64,000 nucleotides of DNA from Glaciecola sp964195425 (GCA_964195425.1 CAXMOM010000039.1:124001-188000), one strand, 5' to 3'. Counted from the stretch's first letter, positions 54,172-63,883 are shown. Made by a program: numbers and translations. The notes: generated by a model not told the origin, from the sequence alone.

Positions 54172-55121
54172 TGTGCCGGTCTTGCCATTATATCATTGAC
54201 CGTAAATAATGAAGCTTGTCCGTTTATTATCTGCGAAACATCCTGAGGTTTTTTCCCTGCAAGCTGCAGCTTGGTTATCACTAATGCGCCTTTAGCCGTC
54301 GCTATTTTCAAGCCATGTTTGTCGAACGACAATATTGTACCAGGCGTAACGTTTAACTGTTCACTATCTGTGAGCTTTTCTGTGTGTGTTTGCCATACCT
54401 TTATTGGTTTATCTTGATAGGTAAACCAAGCCATTGGCCACGGATTAAACGCTCGAATATTTCGTTCGAGCTGTTGTGCTGGCAGTTGCCAATCTACACA
54501 AGCTTCCGTTTTTGTTAGTTTAGACGCGTAGGTGGCTTGAGCGTCATCTTGTTTTTTAGCTATCAGTTGGGCAAATGTTGCAAGACTTTGCACTAAGGCT
54601 TTAGGACCCAGTGCCGCGAGTTTATCGTATAAAACGGCACTTGTATCACTAGGTCCAATCGTTAGACGATGAATAGACAATACATCGCCCGTATCTAAGC
54701 CTTCATCCATTTGCATAATAGTCACGCCAGTTTCGTCGTCCCCGGCCCATATAGCGCGTTGAATGGGAGCTGCGCCGCGCCATTTTGGCAGAATTGAACC
54801 ATGTACGTTAATGCATCCATTTTTTGGAGCTGCTAATACTTCTTTAGGCAGTATTAGCCCGTAGGCAACCACAATCATTAAGTCGGCTTTTAGATCGCTT
54901 AGTTCTTGTTTTCCATGCTCTGCCTTTAGTGATACTGGCTGATAAACTGGTAAATTGTGAGCTAAGGCAAGGGTCTTTACCGCACTAGCGGTGACTTTAT
55001 TACCACGACCAGCAGGCCGGTCAGGCTGAGTATAAACGGCTATTATAGTGTGATGTGCGTCTAATAACGCTTGCAAGTGCGAAGCTGCAAAATCGGGCGT
55101 GCCAGCAAAAATGATGCGCAA
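54168..55121 (-). CDS. fmt: Methionyl-tRNA formyltransferase
   Basis: Fmt formylates initiator Met-tRNA using 10-formyl-tetrahydrofolate. The 317-residue protein has the N-terminal formyltransferase fold (MRIIFAGTPDFAASHLQALL). The catalytic Asn-His-Asp set is in NVHGSILPKWRGAAPIQRA and MDEGLDTGDVL. The C-terminal tRNA-binding OB domain is present. It lies 25 bases after def and couples to rsmB. Confidence 0.97.
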   Translation of the reverse strand: MRIIFAGTPDFAASHLQALLDAHHTIIAVYTQPDRPAGRGNKVTASAVKTLALAHNLPVYQPVSLKAEHGKQELSDLKADLMIVVAYGLILPKEVLAAPKNGCINVHGSILPKWRGAAPIQRAIWAGDDETGVTIMQMDEGLDTGDVLSIHRLTIGPSDTSAVLYDKLAALGPKALVQSLATFAQLIAKKQDDAQATYASKLTKTEACVDWQLPAQQLERNIRAFNPWPMAWFTYQDKPIKVWQTHTEKLTDSEQLNVTPGTILSFDKHGLKIATAKGALVITKLQLAGKKPQDVSQIINGQASLFTVNDIMARPAQ

Positions 55122-55146
55122 ATTAAATCCTTACTTTGTTAGATGA

Positions 55147-55656
55147 CTATTCTTTTGCAGCTAAGCGGGCTTCTTTTTCTAACTTTTTCTTGATGCGGTC
55201 GCGTTTAAGGGGCGATAAATAGTCAACAAAAAGCTTTCCCTGCAAATGATCAAGTTCGTGTTGAATACAAATAGCGAGTAGTCCGTGGGCTTCTAACTCG
55301 AAACTTTCGCCATTTTCGTTTAGCGCCTGTACTTTTACATATTCGGCTCGGTCTACCTTGGCGTAATTATCGGGTACCGACAAACATCCTTCTTCGCTAA
55401 CCGTTGAACCGGTTTTTTCAATAATTTCAGGGTTAATAAATACGTAAGATTGCTCTTGGTCTTCCGACACGTCAATTACCACAACGCGTTTATGCACGTT
55501 AACTTGCGTGGCGGCTAAGCCAATTCCTTTTTCTTCTTTCATTGTTTCAAACATGTCTTTAACCAAGGCTTGAATACCTTTGTCGACTTTTTCCACTGGT
55601 TTGGCCACAGTGCGTAAGCGTTCATCAGGAAAGGTTAATACTTGTAATGCAGGCAT
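55147..55656 (-). CDS. def: Peptide deformylase
   Basis: Def removes the formyl group from nascent proteins, complementing Fmt encoded next. The 169-residue metalloenzyme has motif 1 GIGLAATQ at 44-51, motif 2 EEGCLSVP with metal ligand Cys91, and motif 3 QHELDH with His133, Glu134 and His137. It is first in the leftward operon and divergent from the LysM protein gene. Confidence 0.98.
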   Translation of the reverse strand: MPALQVLTFPDERLRTVAKPVEKVDKGIQALVKDMFETMKEEKGIGLAATQVNVHKRVVVIDVSEDQEQSYVFINPEIIEKTGSTVSEEGCLSVPDNYAKVDRAEYVKVQALNENGESFELEAHGLLAICIQHELDHLQGKLFVDYLSPLKRDRIKKKLEKEARLAAKE

Positions 55657-55926
55657 AAAAAATTACTCTTTGGGTCAGTATCAATATTTATAACATTGGT
55701 TCACAATTCGCATCTAACAAATGTCGTTTTCATTTATTGTATGGGCATAATTATATCACACGGTATTAGCTTTCATTCATTAACCACCCTTATGTAAGGT
55801 AAGAATTTGCGGTAAATAATGCAAATTCAAGGTAATTAGGGTTAATTTTATGAGGTTTAAACCGATAACCTATTATACAACACTCAAATCAGATATAAAT
55901 CTGTATTCTTGCAAGGTTAATAAAAG

Positions 55927-57024
55927 ATGGTAAAAGGCTCGGTATTACTACGAACAACAGCACTTACGTTAGCACTATTGTGCACTAATGTGGGGATGTC
56001 GGTTGCCGACGTTTTAAATATAAAATCGGATGCCCCTACAACGTATGTTGTGACAAAAGGTGACACATTATGGGATATTTCAAATTTATTTCTTGATAAA
56101 CCTTGGTTGTGGCCCGAACTATGGCGTAACAATATACAAATTGAAAATCCGCACCTCATTTATCCAGGCGACACTTTGCTGCTTCGTTATGAAAATGGTA
56201 AACCTGTGATTGAGTTAGTGAGAGATATCAATTCTAGCCGCGACAAAAATACAGTGGTGTTATCGCCCGAAAGTCGCGTTGTTAATAAGCGTAGTCCTAT
56301 TTCAGTATTACCTTGGTCAATCATATCGCCGTTCATAAAAAATGACAGTATGATGGATGCAGAGCAATACAAAGAGTTACCCACTTTGTTAGGGGATAAT
56401 TTAGGCACTCCTCGTTTTTCGACTCAAGACTATGTGTTGGCGCACAAACTACCCGATGTAAATGCTACTTATCAAGTAATACGTAAAGTACGTGAAGTAA
56501 TTGATAGTTCGGGTAAAAACCTAGGTTTACAAATCAGCCATTTAAGCGACGCACAGGTAAGTAATTCCTTATCAAACGAACGCCAAATTGTGCGCTTAAC
56601 GGCAAGCACTATGGAGGCGAAGCAGGGCGACAAACTCAAGCCGAAAACAAAAGTACAAGATAAAGACTTAACTTTGGCACCTGCGCAGGCACAGGTTGGT
56701 GAGCTTGTGCAAAATATTAATGGTAACTCCCTAATTAGCATGCGCGATATTGTGATTGTTAATCTTGGTGCTAACCAGGTATCGCCGGGAACTGTTTTTG
56801 GTATATACCACCGTGGTCCCGATATTTTGGCGAGCGATGAGCCTGAATATGCCGACGACGGAAGTCTGTTAGATATGCTCTCCTTAAGTGAGCGCGTTAC
56901 GCAACCGGCATTCAAAGTAGGCGAATTAGTTATTATCAAAAGCTTTGAAAACGCTAGCTATGCATGGGTAACAAAAGCAGAAACACATTTAACTGGCGGC
57001 GAATTAATCGCGAAGCCTTATTAA
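55927..57024 (+). CDS. LysM peptidoglycan-binding domain protein
   Basis: A 365-residue exported protein. The signal peptide (about 1-28, ending SVADV) is followed by one LysM domain (TYVVTKGDTLWDISNLFLDKP to YPGDTLLL, about 38-85), which binds peptidoglycan glycans. The remaining 270 residues form the conserved domain common to LysM proteins located between def and dprA in gammaproteobacteria. No catalytic residues are evident, so a structural or targeting role is likely. It leads the rightward dprA-smg-yrdD-tsaC-hemF run. Confidence 0.92.
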   Translation: MVKGSVLLRTTALTLALLCTNVGMSVADVLNIKSDAPTTYVVTKGDTLWDISNLFLDKPWLWPELWRNNIQIENPHLIYPGDTLLLRYENGKPVIELVRDINSSRDKNTVVLSPESRVVNKRSPISVLPWSIISPFIKNDSMMDAEQYKELPTLLGDNLGTPRFSTQDYVLAHKLPDVNATYQVIRKVREVIDSSGKNLGLQISHLSDAQVSNSLSNERQIVRLTASTMEAKQGDKLKPKTKVQDKDLTLAPAQAQVGELVQNINGNSLISMRDIVIVNLGANQVSPGTVFGIYHRGPDILASDEPEYADDGSLLDMLSLSERVTQPAFKVGELVIIKSFENASYAWVTKAETHLTGGELIAKPY

Positions 57025-57100
57025 AGTGACACCTTAAACCTTGTTAAAGGGCACTCGCTTTACGCACTAAACACTGATGATTCCAAGGAAGGAAAATCAC

Positions 57101-58240
57101 ATGTTCAATCTATTGCACACTTCGAACGCACCTGTAAATCCTCAAAAAGCACTTATTAGCAATTGGTTAAGACTTAATAACATCCCTAATATTGGCTATA
57201 TACGCCTATTGGCAAGTGCCACAAAACTTAGCTGCAGTTTGTCAGCGCTATTATTAAAAAATCACTCAGAGTTGGCTTCAATAGGCTGGTCTAGCGATCA
57301 AATTACGGCTATGTCTTTATACAACAAGAGGGTGGCCACTCAAGTAGAGCGAACCTTGAATTGGCTTTCGCAGTCGACCAATCATCACTTCGTTAGTCTT
57401 GAATGCGAGCGGTATCCAAAACTTTTGAAGCAGATATCACGACCGCCGCTATTTTTATTTGTGTGGGGTGATATTGATCTGCTTTCGCAGCCACAAATTG
57501 CCATTGTGGGAAGTCGTAAAGCCTCCTTTAGCGCAGTGCAAACGACTCATGATCTTGTACAAGGTTTAGCTAAGCATACGCTGGCGGTAACTGTTAGTGG
57601 CTTAGCATTGGGTATTGATGCCGCCTGTCATCAGGCAAGCTTAGCGAATAATTTGCCTACCATTGGCGTACTAGGATGTGGGGTTGATGTTATCTACCCA
57701 AAGCGGCACAAGCACCTTTATAAGGAGGTGGCAGAAAGTGGCGCGCTGGTGTCGGAATTTTTGCTGGGAACAAATCCTGTAGCCACGATGTTTCCGCGTC
57801 GTAATCGTATTATTAGTGGTATGAGTTTGGGTGTTATAGTGGTTGAGGCGAGGATAAAAAGTGGCAGCTTAGTAACCGCAAAATACGCAATTGAACAAAA
57901 CAGAGAAGTGTTTGCCGTGCCCAACAATGTGAATAATCCTAATGCACAAGGATGTCATTGGCTAATAAAACAAGGCGCAAAGTTAACCGAAAATATCCAA
58001 GATGTACTCGACGAAATTCCCTGTATTGCAAACGAGACAAAAAAAGTTGAAAAAAAAGTGCTTGAAAGCTTGGCATCTGAACCATTGTTAGATAGTGTTG
58101 GCGATGTTGCTACCTCGGTAGACAGTATCGCTAAACGCACCGGCATGTCGTTAAACGATGTGTTATCACAACTATTAGAATACGAGTTGCGTGGATTAGT
58201 AGCCTCAACCGCAGAAGGCTACGTTAAATTGAGGGCTTAA
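57101..58240 (+). CDS. dprA: DNA-processing protein DprA
   Basis: DprA loads RecA on incoming single-stranded DNA during transformation. I choose ATG 57101 because GGAAGGA precedes it by about eight bases; an ATG at 57077 has no such signal. The 379-residue protein has a SAM-like N-terminal domain, the Rossmann-like core (IAIVGSRKASFSAVQTTHDL, SGLALGIDAACHQASL, GVLGCGVDVIYPKRH, FPRRNRIISGMS) and a C-terminal winged-helix domain. Its presence hints at natural competence, but it is conserved even in non-competent relatives. Confidence 0.96.
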   Translation: MFNLLHTSNAPVNPQKALISNWLRLNNIPNIGYIRLLASATKLSCSLSALLLKNHSELASIGWSSDQITAMSLYNKRVATQVERTLNWLSQSTNHHFVSLECERYPKLLKQISRPPLFLFVWGDIDLLSQPQIAIVGSRKASFSAVQTTHDLVQGLAKHTLAVTVSGLALGIDAACHQASLANNLPTIGVLGCGVDVIYPKRHKHLYKEVAESGALVSEFLLGTNPVATMFPRRNRIISGMSLGVIVVEARIKSGSLVTAKYAIEQNREVFAVPNNVNNPNAQGCHWLIKQGAKLTENIQDVLDEIPCIANETKKVEKKVLESLASEPLLDSVGDVATSVDSIAKRTGMSLNDVLSQLLEYELRGLVASTAEGYVKLRA

Positions 58241-58243
58241 AAT

Positions 58244-58720
58244 ATGTTCGATATCCTCATGTATTTATTTGAGAATTTAGTTAATCATGAAGCAGATATT
58301 ATGGTTGACCAAGACGAATTGACCGACGAACTTATCCGAGCAGGCTTCCATCATGATGAAATATTCAAGGCCTTGGCATGGCTTGAAAAACTATGTGATT
58401 TACAATCATCAGACGAAACACCCTATTTAACACGCGTTACTGAAGTAACAAGCACTCGCATATATACTATTGAAGAGCAGGTTATGCTTGACGTAGAGTG
58501 TAGAGGCTTTCTTATTTTTCTTGAGCAAATTAATGTACTGTGTTCATCCACCCGCGAAATGGTGATAGACCGAGTAATGGAAATCGACTCAAATGAGTTT
58601 TGTTTAGTAGATTTTAAATGGGTTGTGTTAATGGTGTTATTTAATGTGCCGGGTAAAGAGTTGGCTTATGAACAAATGGAAGAGCTAATTTTTGACTGCC
58701 AAGAAGGATATTTACATTAA
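58244..58720 (+). CDS. smg: DUF494 family protein Smg
   Basis: A 158-residue acidic protein beginning MFDILMYLFENLVNHEADIMVD, the standard Smg N-terminus, with an MVIDRVMEIDSNE segment and DLKW-like DFKWVVLMVLFNVPG near the end. Function is not established. It always sits between dprA and yrdD in this group of bacteria, and starts three bases after dprA here. Confidence 0.95.
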   Translation: MFDILMYLFENLVNHEADIMVDQDELTDELIRAGFHHDEIFKALAWLEKLCDLQSSDETPYLTRVTEVTSTRIYTIEEQVMLDVECRGFLIFLEQINVLCSSTREMVIDRVMEIDSNEFCLVDFKWVVLMVLFNVPGKELAYEQMEELIFDCQEGYLH

Positions 58721-58793
58721 CCATATGCTTAAGCCTTGTGTAGTTTATGTATAACAGCGCTTATGTTTAAAACGCCTTTGTTTAAAAGTCAGC

Positions 58794-59375
58794 ATGTCTA
58801 AAAAAGACGACGCGATATTTCCTGAGCACTCTGCTGCGCATGCCAACCAGTTGGCTTATGGTGATTGTCCGCAGTGCTCAGCACCCTTGCAGATAAAGCA
58901 TGTGGGCAAATCAAGCTTCTTGGGCTGTACAACTTATCCTGCATGCGACTACTCTAAATCACTTAATACAAGTGAAGTCTCTACTTTAAAGGTTATTGAT
59001 AACAGCCACTGCCCCGAATGTGAAGCACAACTAGCGGTTAAAAAAGGGCGCTACGGCATGTTTATAGGGTGTACAAACTTTCCAAGTTGTCACTTTATTT
59101 CGACTAATCAACAAAAGCAGATTCAGGCACAATACACCCCTGTAGATTGTCCTAGTTGTAAAAAAGGCCTAATACAAAAAAGACAGAATCGCTTCGGAAA
59201 ATTTTTTTATGCTTGCGATAACTTTCCCAAGTGCAAGTATCTTTTGAACAGCGAACCTGTCGCAAAGTCGTGCCCAAAATGTAATGCCAGCATTATGATG
59301 GTAAAAACAAAGGGTGAAAAAGTATTTTTATGTGCTAAAGCTGATTGCGCACATTGTGTAGATGAAACTGAATAG
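58794..59375 (+). CDS. yrdD: Topoisomerase-type C4 zinc-finger protein (YrdD-like)
   Basis: A 193-residue protein built almost entirely of four C4 zinc ribbons like those at the C-terminus of topoisomerase I. They are CPQC...CTTYPAC, CPEC...CTNFPSC, CPSC...CDNFPKC and CPKC...CAKADC. No catalytic domain is present. A single-stranded-DNA-binding role is inferred from the topoisomerase fingers. The stop codon is immediately followed by the tsaC ATG, so the genes are translated together. Confidence 0.93.
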   Translation: MSKKDDAIFPEHSAAHANQLAYGDCPQCSAPLQIKHVGKSSFLGCTTYPACDYSKSLNTSEVSTLKVIDNSHCPECEAQLAVKKGRYGMFIGCTNFPSCHFISTNQQKQIQAQYTPVDCPSCKKGLIQKRQNRFGKFFYACDNFPKCKYLLNSEPVAKSCPKCNASIMMVKTKGEKVFLCAKADCAHCVDETE

Positions 59376-59954
59376 ATGACCAATAAACGGCAAGAAACAT
59401 TACAAAAGCAATTACAAGATCTAAGCACGTGGTACGAATCGGGCCAAGTGTTTGCTTACCCGACCGAGGCTGTGTATGGATTAGGATGTGACCCATTAAA
59501 TAAAGATGCAGTCTACAAAATCTTGTCGCTCAAAAGCCGAGAAGTAGAAAAAGGCATGATATTAATTGCTAGCGACTTCTCTCAAATAGCACCATTCGTG
59601 TTGTTTGAACATTTATCTCAACATACCCAGCAAGAAATATTATCAAGTTGGCCAGGACCTGTCACTTGGCTATTGCCAAAATCGCCTAAAACACCCGATT
59701 GGTTAAGTGGCGATTCCAACATGCTGGCAGTGCGTATTAGTAGTCACCCACTGGTCTCCCAAATGTGCAATCATTTAGGTAAGCCCATTGTATCAACAAG
59801 CGCTAACCCCGCCGGTGAGTCTCCAGCAATAAACGAGCAAGAGCTTCGTGGCTATTTTGGCAATGAGCTTCGGGTATTAGAAGGTTTACTGGGCAATCAA
59901 AAATCACCGAGTAAGATATTTCACAGTTTAACCATGGAAACCATACGTGCATGA
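59376..59954 (+). CDS. tsaC: L-threonylcarbamoyladenylate synthase TsaC
   Basis: TsaC makes threonylcarbamoyl-AMP from threonine, bicarbonate and ATP for the t6A37 modification of tRNAs. The 192-residue protein has the YrdC fold: TEAVYGLGCDP, the Lys-Ser-Arg motif in ILSLKSREVEKGM, SWPGPVTWLLP and PIVSTSANPAGESPA. It is the short single-domain TsaC form, not the longer Sua5. The end overlaps hemF by four bases. Confidence 0.97.
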   Translation: MTNKRQETLQKQLQDLSTWYESGQVFAYPTEAVYGLGCDPLNKDAVYKILSLKSREVEKGMILIASDFSQIAPFVLFEHLSQHTQQEILSSWPGPVTWLLPKSPKTPDWLSGDSNMLAVRISSHPLVSQMCNHLGKPIVSTSANPAGESPAINEQELRGYFGNELRVLEGLLGNQKSPSKIFHSLTMETIRA

Positions 59955-60907
59955 GCAATACAACTAATACCAACTCAACAGGCGTAAACGATATTGTGAC
60001 TCAGGCACAAATTGACAGCGTAAAAGCTTTTCTGTTGAATTTGCAAGACAGCATCTGTCATACACTTTCATTGGCCGACGGCAGCGGATCTTTTGTTGAA
60101 GACAAGTGGGATAGAGAAGAAGGCGGCGGTGGCCGGTCGCGTGTTATGAGAGGTGGTAATGTTATTGAGCAAGGAGGCGTAAACTTTTCTCATGTATTCG
60201 GCACTCAAATGCCAGCGTCTGCGACTGCTGCTAGGCCTGAACTGGCTGGGCGTAGTTTTCAAGCAATGGGTGTGTCATTAGTTATCCACCCCAATAACCC
60301 TTATGTGCCCACAAGCCATGCGAATGTTCGATTCTTTGTTGCACAAAAAGAGGGTGAACCATCAATATGGTGGTTTGGTGGCGGATTTGATTTAACGCCT
60401 TCATACGTATTTACCGATGACGCAAAACATTGGCATCAGGTTTCGGCCGAGCTTTGCGCTCCTTTTGGCGACGCTGTATATGGTAAGTATAAAAAATGGT
60501 GCGACGACTATTTTTATTTAAAACACCGAAATGAAACACGCGGCATAGGTGGTTTATTTTTTGATGATTTAAACGAATGGGGATTTGATAAGTCGTTTTC
60601 ATTTATGCAAGCGGTTGGCAACGGTTTCTTAGATGCGTATGTGCCCATTGTAGAGAAACGCAAAAATACCCCTTTTACAGAACGTGAGCGTCAATTTCAG
60701 CTATACAGGCGTGGGCGTTATGTTGAATTTAATCTAGTATACGATCGCGGTACTTTGTTTGGCCTGCAAACCGGCGGGCGAACCGAGTCTATTTTAATGT
60801 CTTTGCCGCCACTTACCCGGTGGGAATATAACTATAAACCCTCGCCAGAGTCACCAGAGGGTAAAATACAGCAATACCTTAAGCCTATAAATTGGCTTGA
60901 GATATAA
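59951..60907 (+). CDS. hemF: Oxygen-dependent coproporphyrinogen III oxidase
   Basis: HemF converts coproporphyrinogen III to protoporphyrinogen IX using molecular oxygen, a step of heme synthesis. The 318-residue protein has the VIEQGGVNFSHVFG segment, NPYVPTSHANVRFF, WWFGGGFDLTPSY, and the QFQLYRRGRYVEFNLVYDRGTLFGLQTGGR region (given here as one landmark). It follows tsaC in the slot that aroE takes in E. coli. Its start codon overlaps the tsaC stop. Confidence 0.97.
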   Translation: MSNTTNTNSTGVNDIVTQAQIDSVKAFLLNLQDSICHTLSLADGSGSFVEDKWDREEGGGGRSRVMRGGNVIEQGGVNFSHVFGTQMPASATAARPELAGRSFQAMGVSLVIHPNNPYVPTSHANVRFFVAQKEGEPSIWWFGGGFDLTPSYVFTDDAKHWHQVSAELCAPFGDAVYGKYKKWCDDYFYLKHRNETRGIGGLFFDDLNEWGFDKSFSFMQAVGNGFLDAYVPIVEKRKNTPFTERERQFQLYRRGRYVEFNLVYDRGTLFGLQTGGRTESILMSLPPLTRWEYNYKPSPESPEGKIQQYLKPINWLEI

Positions 60908-60990
60908 ATTTTAGGTATGTAAAAATTCGCCTGTAACCTTGTAATAGATACCGACTTAATAACAAAAAGTAATTGGAAGGAATGCTTAGA

Positions 60991-62004
60991 ATGACCACAA
61001 AAAGACTTAAACACCTCATTCATATACTTCCTAAAGCAGAATTACATTTGCATATAGAAGGTAGCTTAGAGCCTCAATTAATGTGGGACTTGGCGCAAAA
61101 GCATAACATTACACTGCCGTTTTCAAGTATTGAGGCAATACAAACTGCGTATCAATTTGACAGCCTGCAGAGTTTCCTAGATTTGTACTATCAAGGTGCA
61201 AATGTGTTGCGTGATGAAGATGATTTTTTTGCCCTTATGTGGGCGTATTTGTGTAAATGTAATGAACAAAATGTTGTTCATACCGAAATTATGTTTGACC
61301 CACAAACCCATACCCAAAGAGGCATTGCTTACGCTGTTTTCATGCCCGGATTTGCTCGTGCGATTGAAAAAGCGAAAACTGAATTTGGTGTGTCTGTTTA
61401 TCTTATTTTGTCTTTTTTACGTCATTTGAGTGAACAAAGTGCAGTTGAAACCTTAGGCCAAGCTCGCCCTTATTATTCGATGATTACTGCAGTAGGTTTA
61501 GATAGCTCCGAGCTAGGCAACCCACCCTCTAAATTTCAGCGCGTATTTGCGCAGGCTAAAGCCTTAGGTTTTAAGTTGGTCGCGCATGCTGGTGAAGAAG
61601 GACCCGCCGATTATGTGTGGGAGGCGGTTAATTTGCTGAAAGTTGACCGCATAGATCATGGTGTGCGCAGTAAGGAAGACCCGGTATTAATGTCTTACTT
61701 AAAAGAGCATCAAATACCTTTAACAGTGTGTCCGCTAAGTAACCTTAAACTATGCGTAGTAGAAGATATGGCGCAGCATAACATAATAGAATTGATGAAT
61801 GATGGCTTACGGGTAACGGTCAATTCTGATGACCCTTCTTATTTTGGTGGCTATTTAGAAGAAAACTTCAAGGCAGTTGTAAATAGCTTGCCGGTATCTG
61901 AAAAAGCATTAGTGCAGCTTATTGGCAATGGCATTGAGGCTAGCTTTTTGCCTGACCCAGAAAAGCAGCGCTGGTTAGAGCGTATAAAGGTGCTAGCTGA
62001 GTAA
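60991..62004 (+). CDS. Adenine deaminase (adenosine deaminase superfamily)
   Basis: A 337-residue amidohydrolase. The start at ATG 60991 has GGAAGGA about nine bases upstream; TTG 60973 and ATG 60982 are poorer choices. Zinc ligands are His19 and His21 (ELHLHIEGS), with AHAGEE, a catalytic DHGVRS and NSDDPSYFGG. Several features match the fungal-type and Pseudomonas adenine deaminase subgroup rather than true adenosine deaminase: FDPQTHTQRG, GLDSSELGNPPSKF and CPLSNLKLCVV. It would convert adenine to hypoxanthine in purine salvage. The subgroup assignment is by motif only. Confidence 0.87.
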   Translation: MTTKRLKHLIHILPKAELHLHIEGSLEPQLMWDLAQKHNITLPFSSIEAIQTAYQFDSLQSFLDLYYQGANVLRDEDDFFALMWAYLCKCNEQNVVHTEIMFDPQTHTQRGIAYAVFMPGFARAIEKAKTEFGVSVYLILSFLRHLSEQSAVETLGQARPYYSMITAVGLDSSELGNPPSKFQRVFAQAKALGFKLVAHAGEEGPADYVWEAVNLLKVDRIDHGVRSKEDPVLMSYLKEHQIPLTVCPLSNLKLCVVEDMAQHNIIELMNDGLRVTVNSDDPSYFGGYLEENFKAVVNSLPVSEKALVQLIGNGIEASFLPDPEKQRWLERIKVLAE

Positions 62005-62188
62005 AGGTAATTGTCAAAGCAGCTAATTTTCTTATAGAAGTATAACGTTATTGTTGTGATCACCTAGCCAAGTTTACCTCTACCATTGTCTACATTAATA
62101 AGTTTATGCGCAAATGATAGCCTTGTAGCGTATCGTTGAGCTCTAATCACTTACTCACAAGCAATTTCGTTTTACAAGGTCTTCTCTT

Positions 62189-62926
62189 TTGTTGGATTTG
62201 AGCAATATAGAATATGTTTTTGTCATTATTATTTTTATTTGGACCGGATTTGTTCGCAGTGGATTAGGTTTTGGTGGCGCTGCATTAGGTCTTCCCCTAA
62301 TGCTATTTGTGCATGACCAAGCTCTATTTTGGTTGCCGATTATTGGTTTGCATCTTCTATTTTTCTCTGGCCTTACGCTAAGGACCCGCATAAATAATAT
62401 CGATTGGTCTTATTTACGTAAAGCGGCTTGGTATATCTTTCCTTCAGCGATCATTGGCGTTATTGGACTTATTCAATTGCCAACCAAATGGCTACTCATC
62501 TTTATTTATTCAGTGAGTTTGTTTTATGCCGTGTTATGGCTTGCCGGATGGGCTATTCGCAGCGGGGATTCATGGGTCGATAAGGGTTTGTTAGTCATAG
62601 GAGGCTACGTAGCAGGCACGTCGTTAACAGGAGCGCCACTTATGGTGGCGGTTTTCGCAAAAAATGTACACCGCGGGCAATTGCGAAACACCTTGTTTGT
62701 CCTTTGGTTTATATTGGTAAGCGTTAAGATGACCGCGTTTATCATTTTAGATGTAAAACTGAATGTACTTACCAGTGCTTTATTGCTCCCCTTCGCCGCA
62801 ATTGGCCATGTAATAGGCTTGAAATTACATGATGCGATCTTAAAGAATGATCAGTTATTTAAGCGCTTCGTTGGCGCCATGCTGATCGCCGTTAGCAGTT
62901 TAGGCCTATGGAAGATTGCTTTTTAA
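62189..62926 (+). CDS. TSUP (TauE/SafE) family permease
   Basis: A 245-residue inner-membrane protein with about seven or eight hydrophobic helices. GFVRSGLGFGGAALGLPLML and the second-half GGYVAGTSLTGAPLMVAVFAK form the repeated glycine-rich signatures of TSUP transporters. Members move sulfite, sulfonates, taurine or other small anions; the substrate here is unknown. The start is TTG at 62189, preceded by AAGGT. A sulfite-related role would fit the SorAB-like pair at 15-17 kb, but distance makes this speculative. Confidence 0.87.
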   Translation: MLDLSNIEYVFVIIIFIWTGFVRSGLGFGGAALGLPLMLFVHDQALFWLPIIGLHLLFFSGLTLRTRINNIDWSYLRKAAWYIFPSAIIGVIGLIQLPTKWLLIFIYSVSLFYAVLWLAGWAIRSGDSWVDKGLLVIGGYVAGTSLTGAPLMVAVFAKNVHRGQLRNTLFVLWFILVSVKMTAFIILDVKLNVLTSALLLPFAAIGHVIGLKLHDAILKNDQLFKRFVGAMLIAVSSLGLWKIAF

Positions 62927-63015
62927 CTGATAATTTATGGAAAAGTTATCATTGCCTTGTTCAATCAAGTTTTCCCGAATGGCCACCAATACTTCCTTAG
63001 AATATTCGTAAAGTA

Positions 63016-63029
63016 TTGATATGGATCAA
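63016..63029. promoter_or_regulatory. FNR/Anr-type site (perfect)
   Basis: TTGAT-ATGG-ATCAA matches the FNR consensus TTGAT-N4-ATCAA exactly. It lies 126 bases upstream of the ompW start codon, with its centre 51 bp from a second site nearer the promoter. Confidence 0.75.
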
Positions 63030-63066
63030 CGAAATAAACGATTGTAAATCAAGCGTTTAACTAACA

Positions 63067-63080
63067 TTAATCTAGATCAA
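63067..63080. promoter_or_regulatory. FNR/Anr-type site (one mismatch)
   Basis: TTAAT-CTAG-ATCAA differs from the FNR consensus at one base. A plausible -10 element (TATTAT, 63102-63107, overlapping TATAAA) predicts transcription near 63115. That places this site at about -41.5, the classic class II activator position. Confidence 0.7.
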
Positions 63081-63154
63081 TATTTAAAACTTTACGTACT
63101 CTATTATAAATGCAGAATTTATAATTTAACCTTAATTAATATAGTGAGTACGTA

Positions 63155-63859
63155 ATGAAAAAGACTATTCTTTCAACCGTCATTGTTTCTGTTTTAGCTT
63201 TAACGGGTGTAAATGCATTCGCACATGAAGCTGGCGATATTTTAGTACGTGCTGGTTTAACTACTGTTGCACCAGATGATTCAAGTTCAAACATCTTAGT
63301 GGGTGGCGCTAATTTCGAGATTGCTGGAGGAGTGGTAGGTGGTGTCAGTGTTGGTGCCAATACACAACTTGGTTTAAACCTCGCGTACTTTATTACCGAC
63401 AACTGGAACGTAGAAGTATTAGCGGCTACGCCTTTCTCGCACAAAATAAACTTAGCCAGTGGTGGCGGTAACTTAGGTAAAACAAAGCATTTACCGCCTA
63501 CCGTTACAGCCAACTATTTCTTTGCTGATGCAGATGCTAAATTCCAGCCATATGCTGGTATTGGTCTTAACTACACTGTGTTTTTTGATGAAGAATTTAA
63601 TGACGCAAGCGTAAGTTCAATTGACGGCGCAATTGGTGCCACTATTTCAGACTTAAGCTTAGACAGTTCTTTTGGTTTGGCGGCGCAACTGGGTGCTGAC
63701 TACGAAATTTCCGATGGCATTTACGTAAATGCATCAGTTCGTTATATCAGCATCGAAACTGAAGCTAAATTTAAAGTAAACGGAGCAGACTTGGGGTCAA
63801 TCGAAACCGTTGAGATTAACCCGTTTGTTTACACAATCTCTATTGGTTATAAGTTTTAA
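63155..63859 (+). CDS. ompW: Outer membrane protein OmpW
   Basis: A 234-residue eight-stranded beta-barrel. The signal peptide (about 1-23, ending AFA-HEAGD) precedes ILVRAGLTTVAPDDSSS, typical of OmpW. LGLNLAYFITDNWNVEVLAATPF, TVTANYFFAD and PYAGIGLNYTVFFDE mark the barrel strands, and the protein ends in YKF, the outer-membrane insertion signal. OmpW is thought to pass small hydrophobic compounds. Two FNR-type sites upstream suggest oxygen-dependent expression. A terminator follows at 63884. Confidence 0.95.
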   Translation: MKKTILSTVIVSVLALTGVNAFAHEAGDILVRAGLTTVAPDDSSSNILVGGANFEIAGGVVGGVSVGANTQLGLNLAYFITDNWNVEVLAATPFSHKINLASGGGNLGKTKHLPPTVTANYFFADADAKFQPYAGIGLNYTVFFDEEFNDASVSSIDGAIGATISDLSLDSSFGLAAQLGADYEISDGIYVNASVRYISIETEAKFKVNGADLGSIETVEINPFVYTISIGYKF

Positions 63860-63883
63860 TTAAGCAATAAAGTAAGTTTTAAG

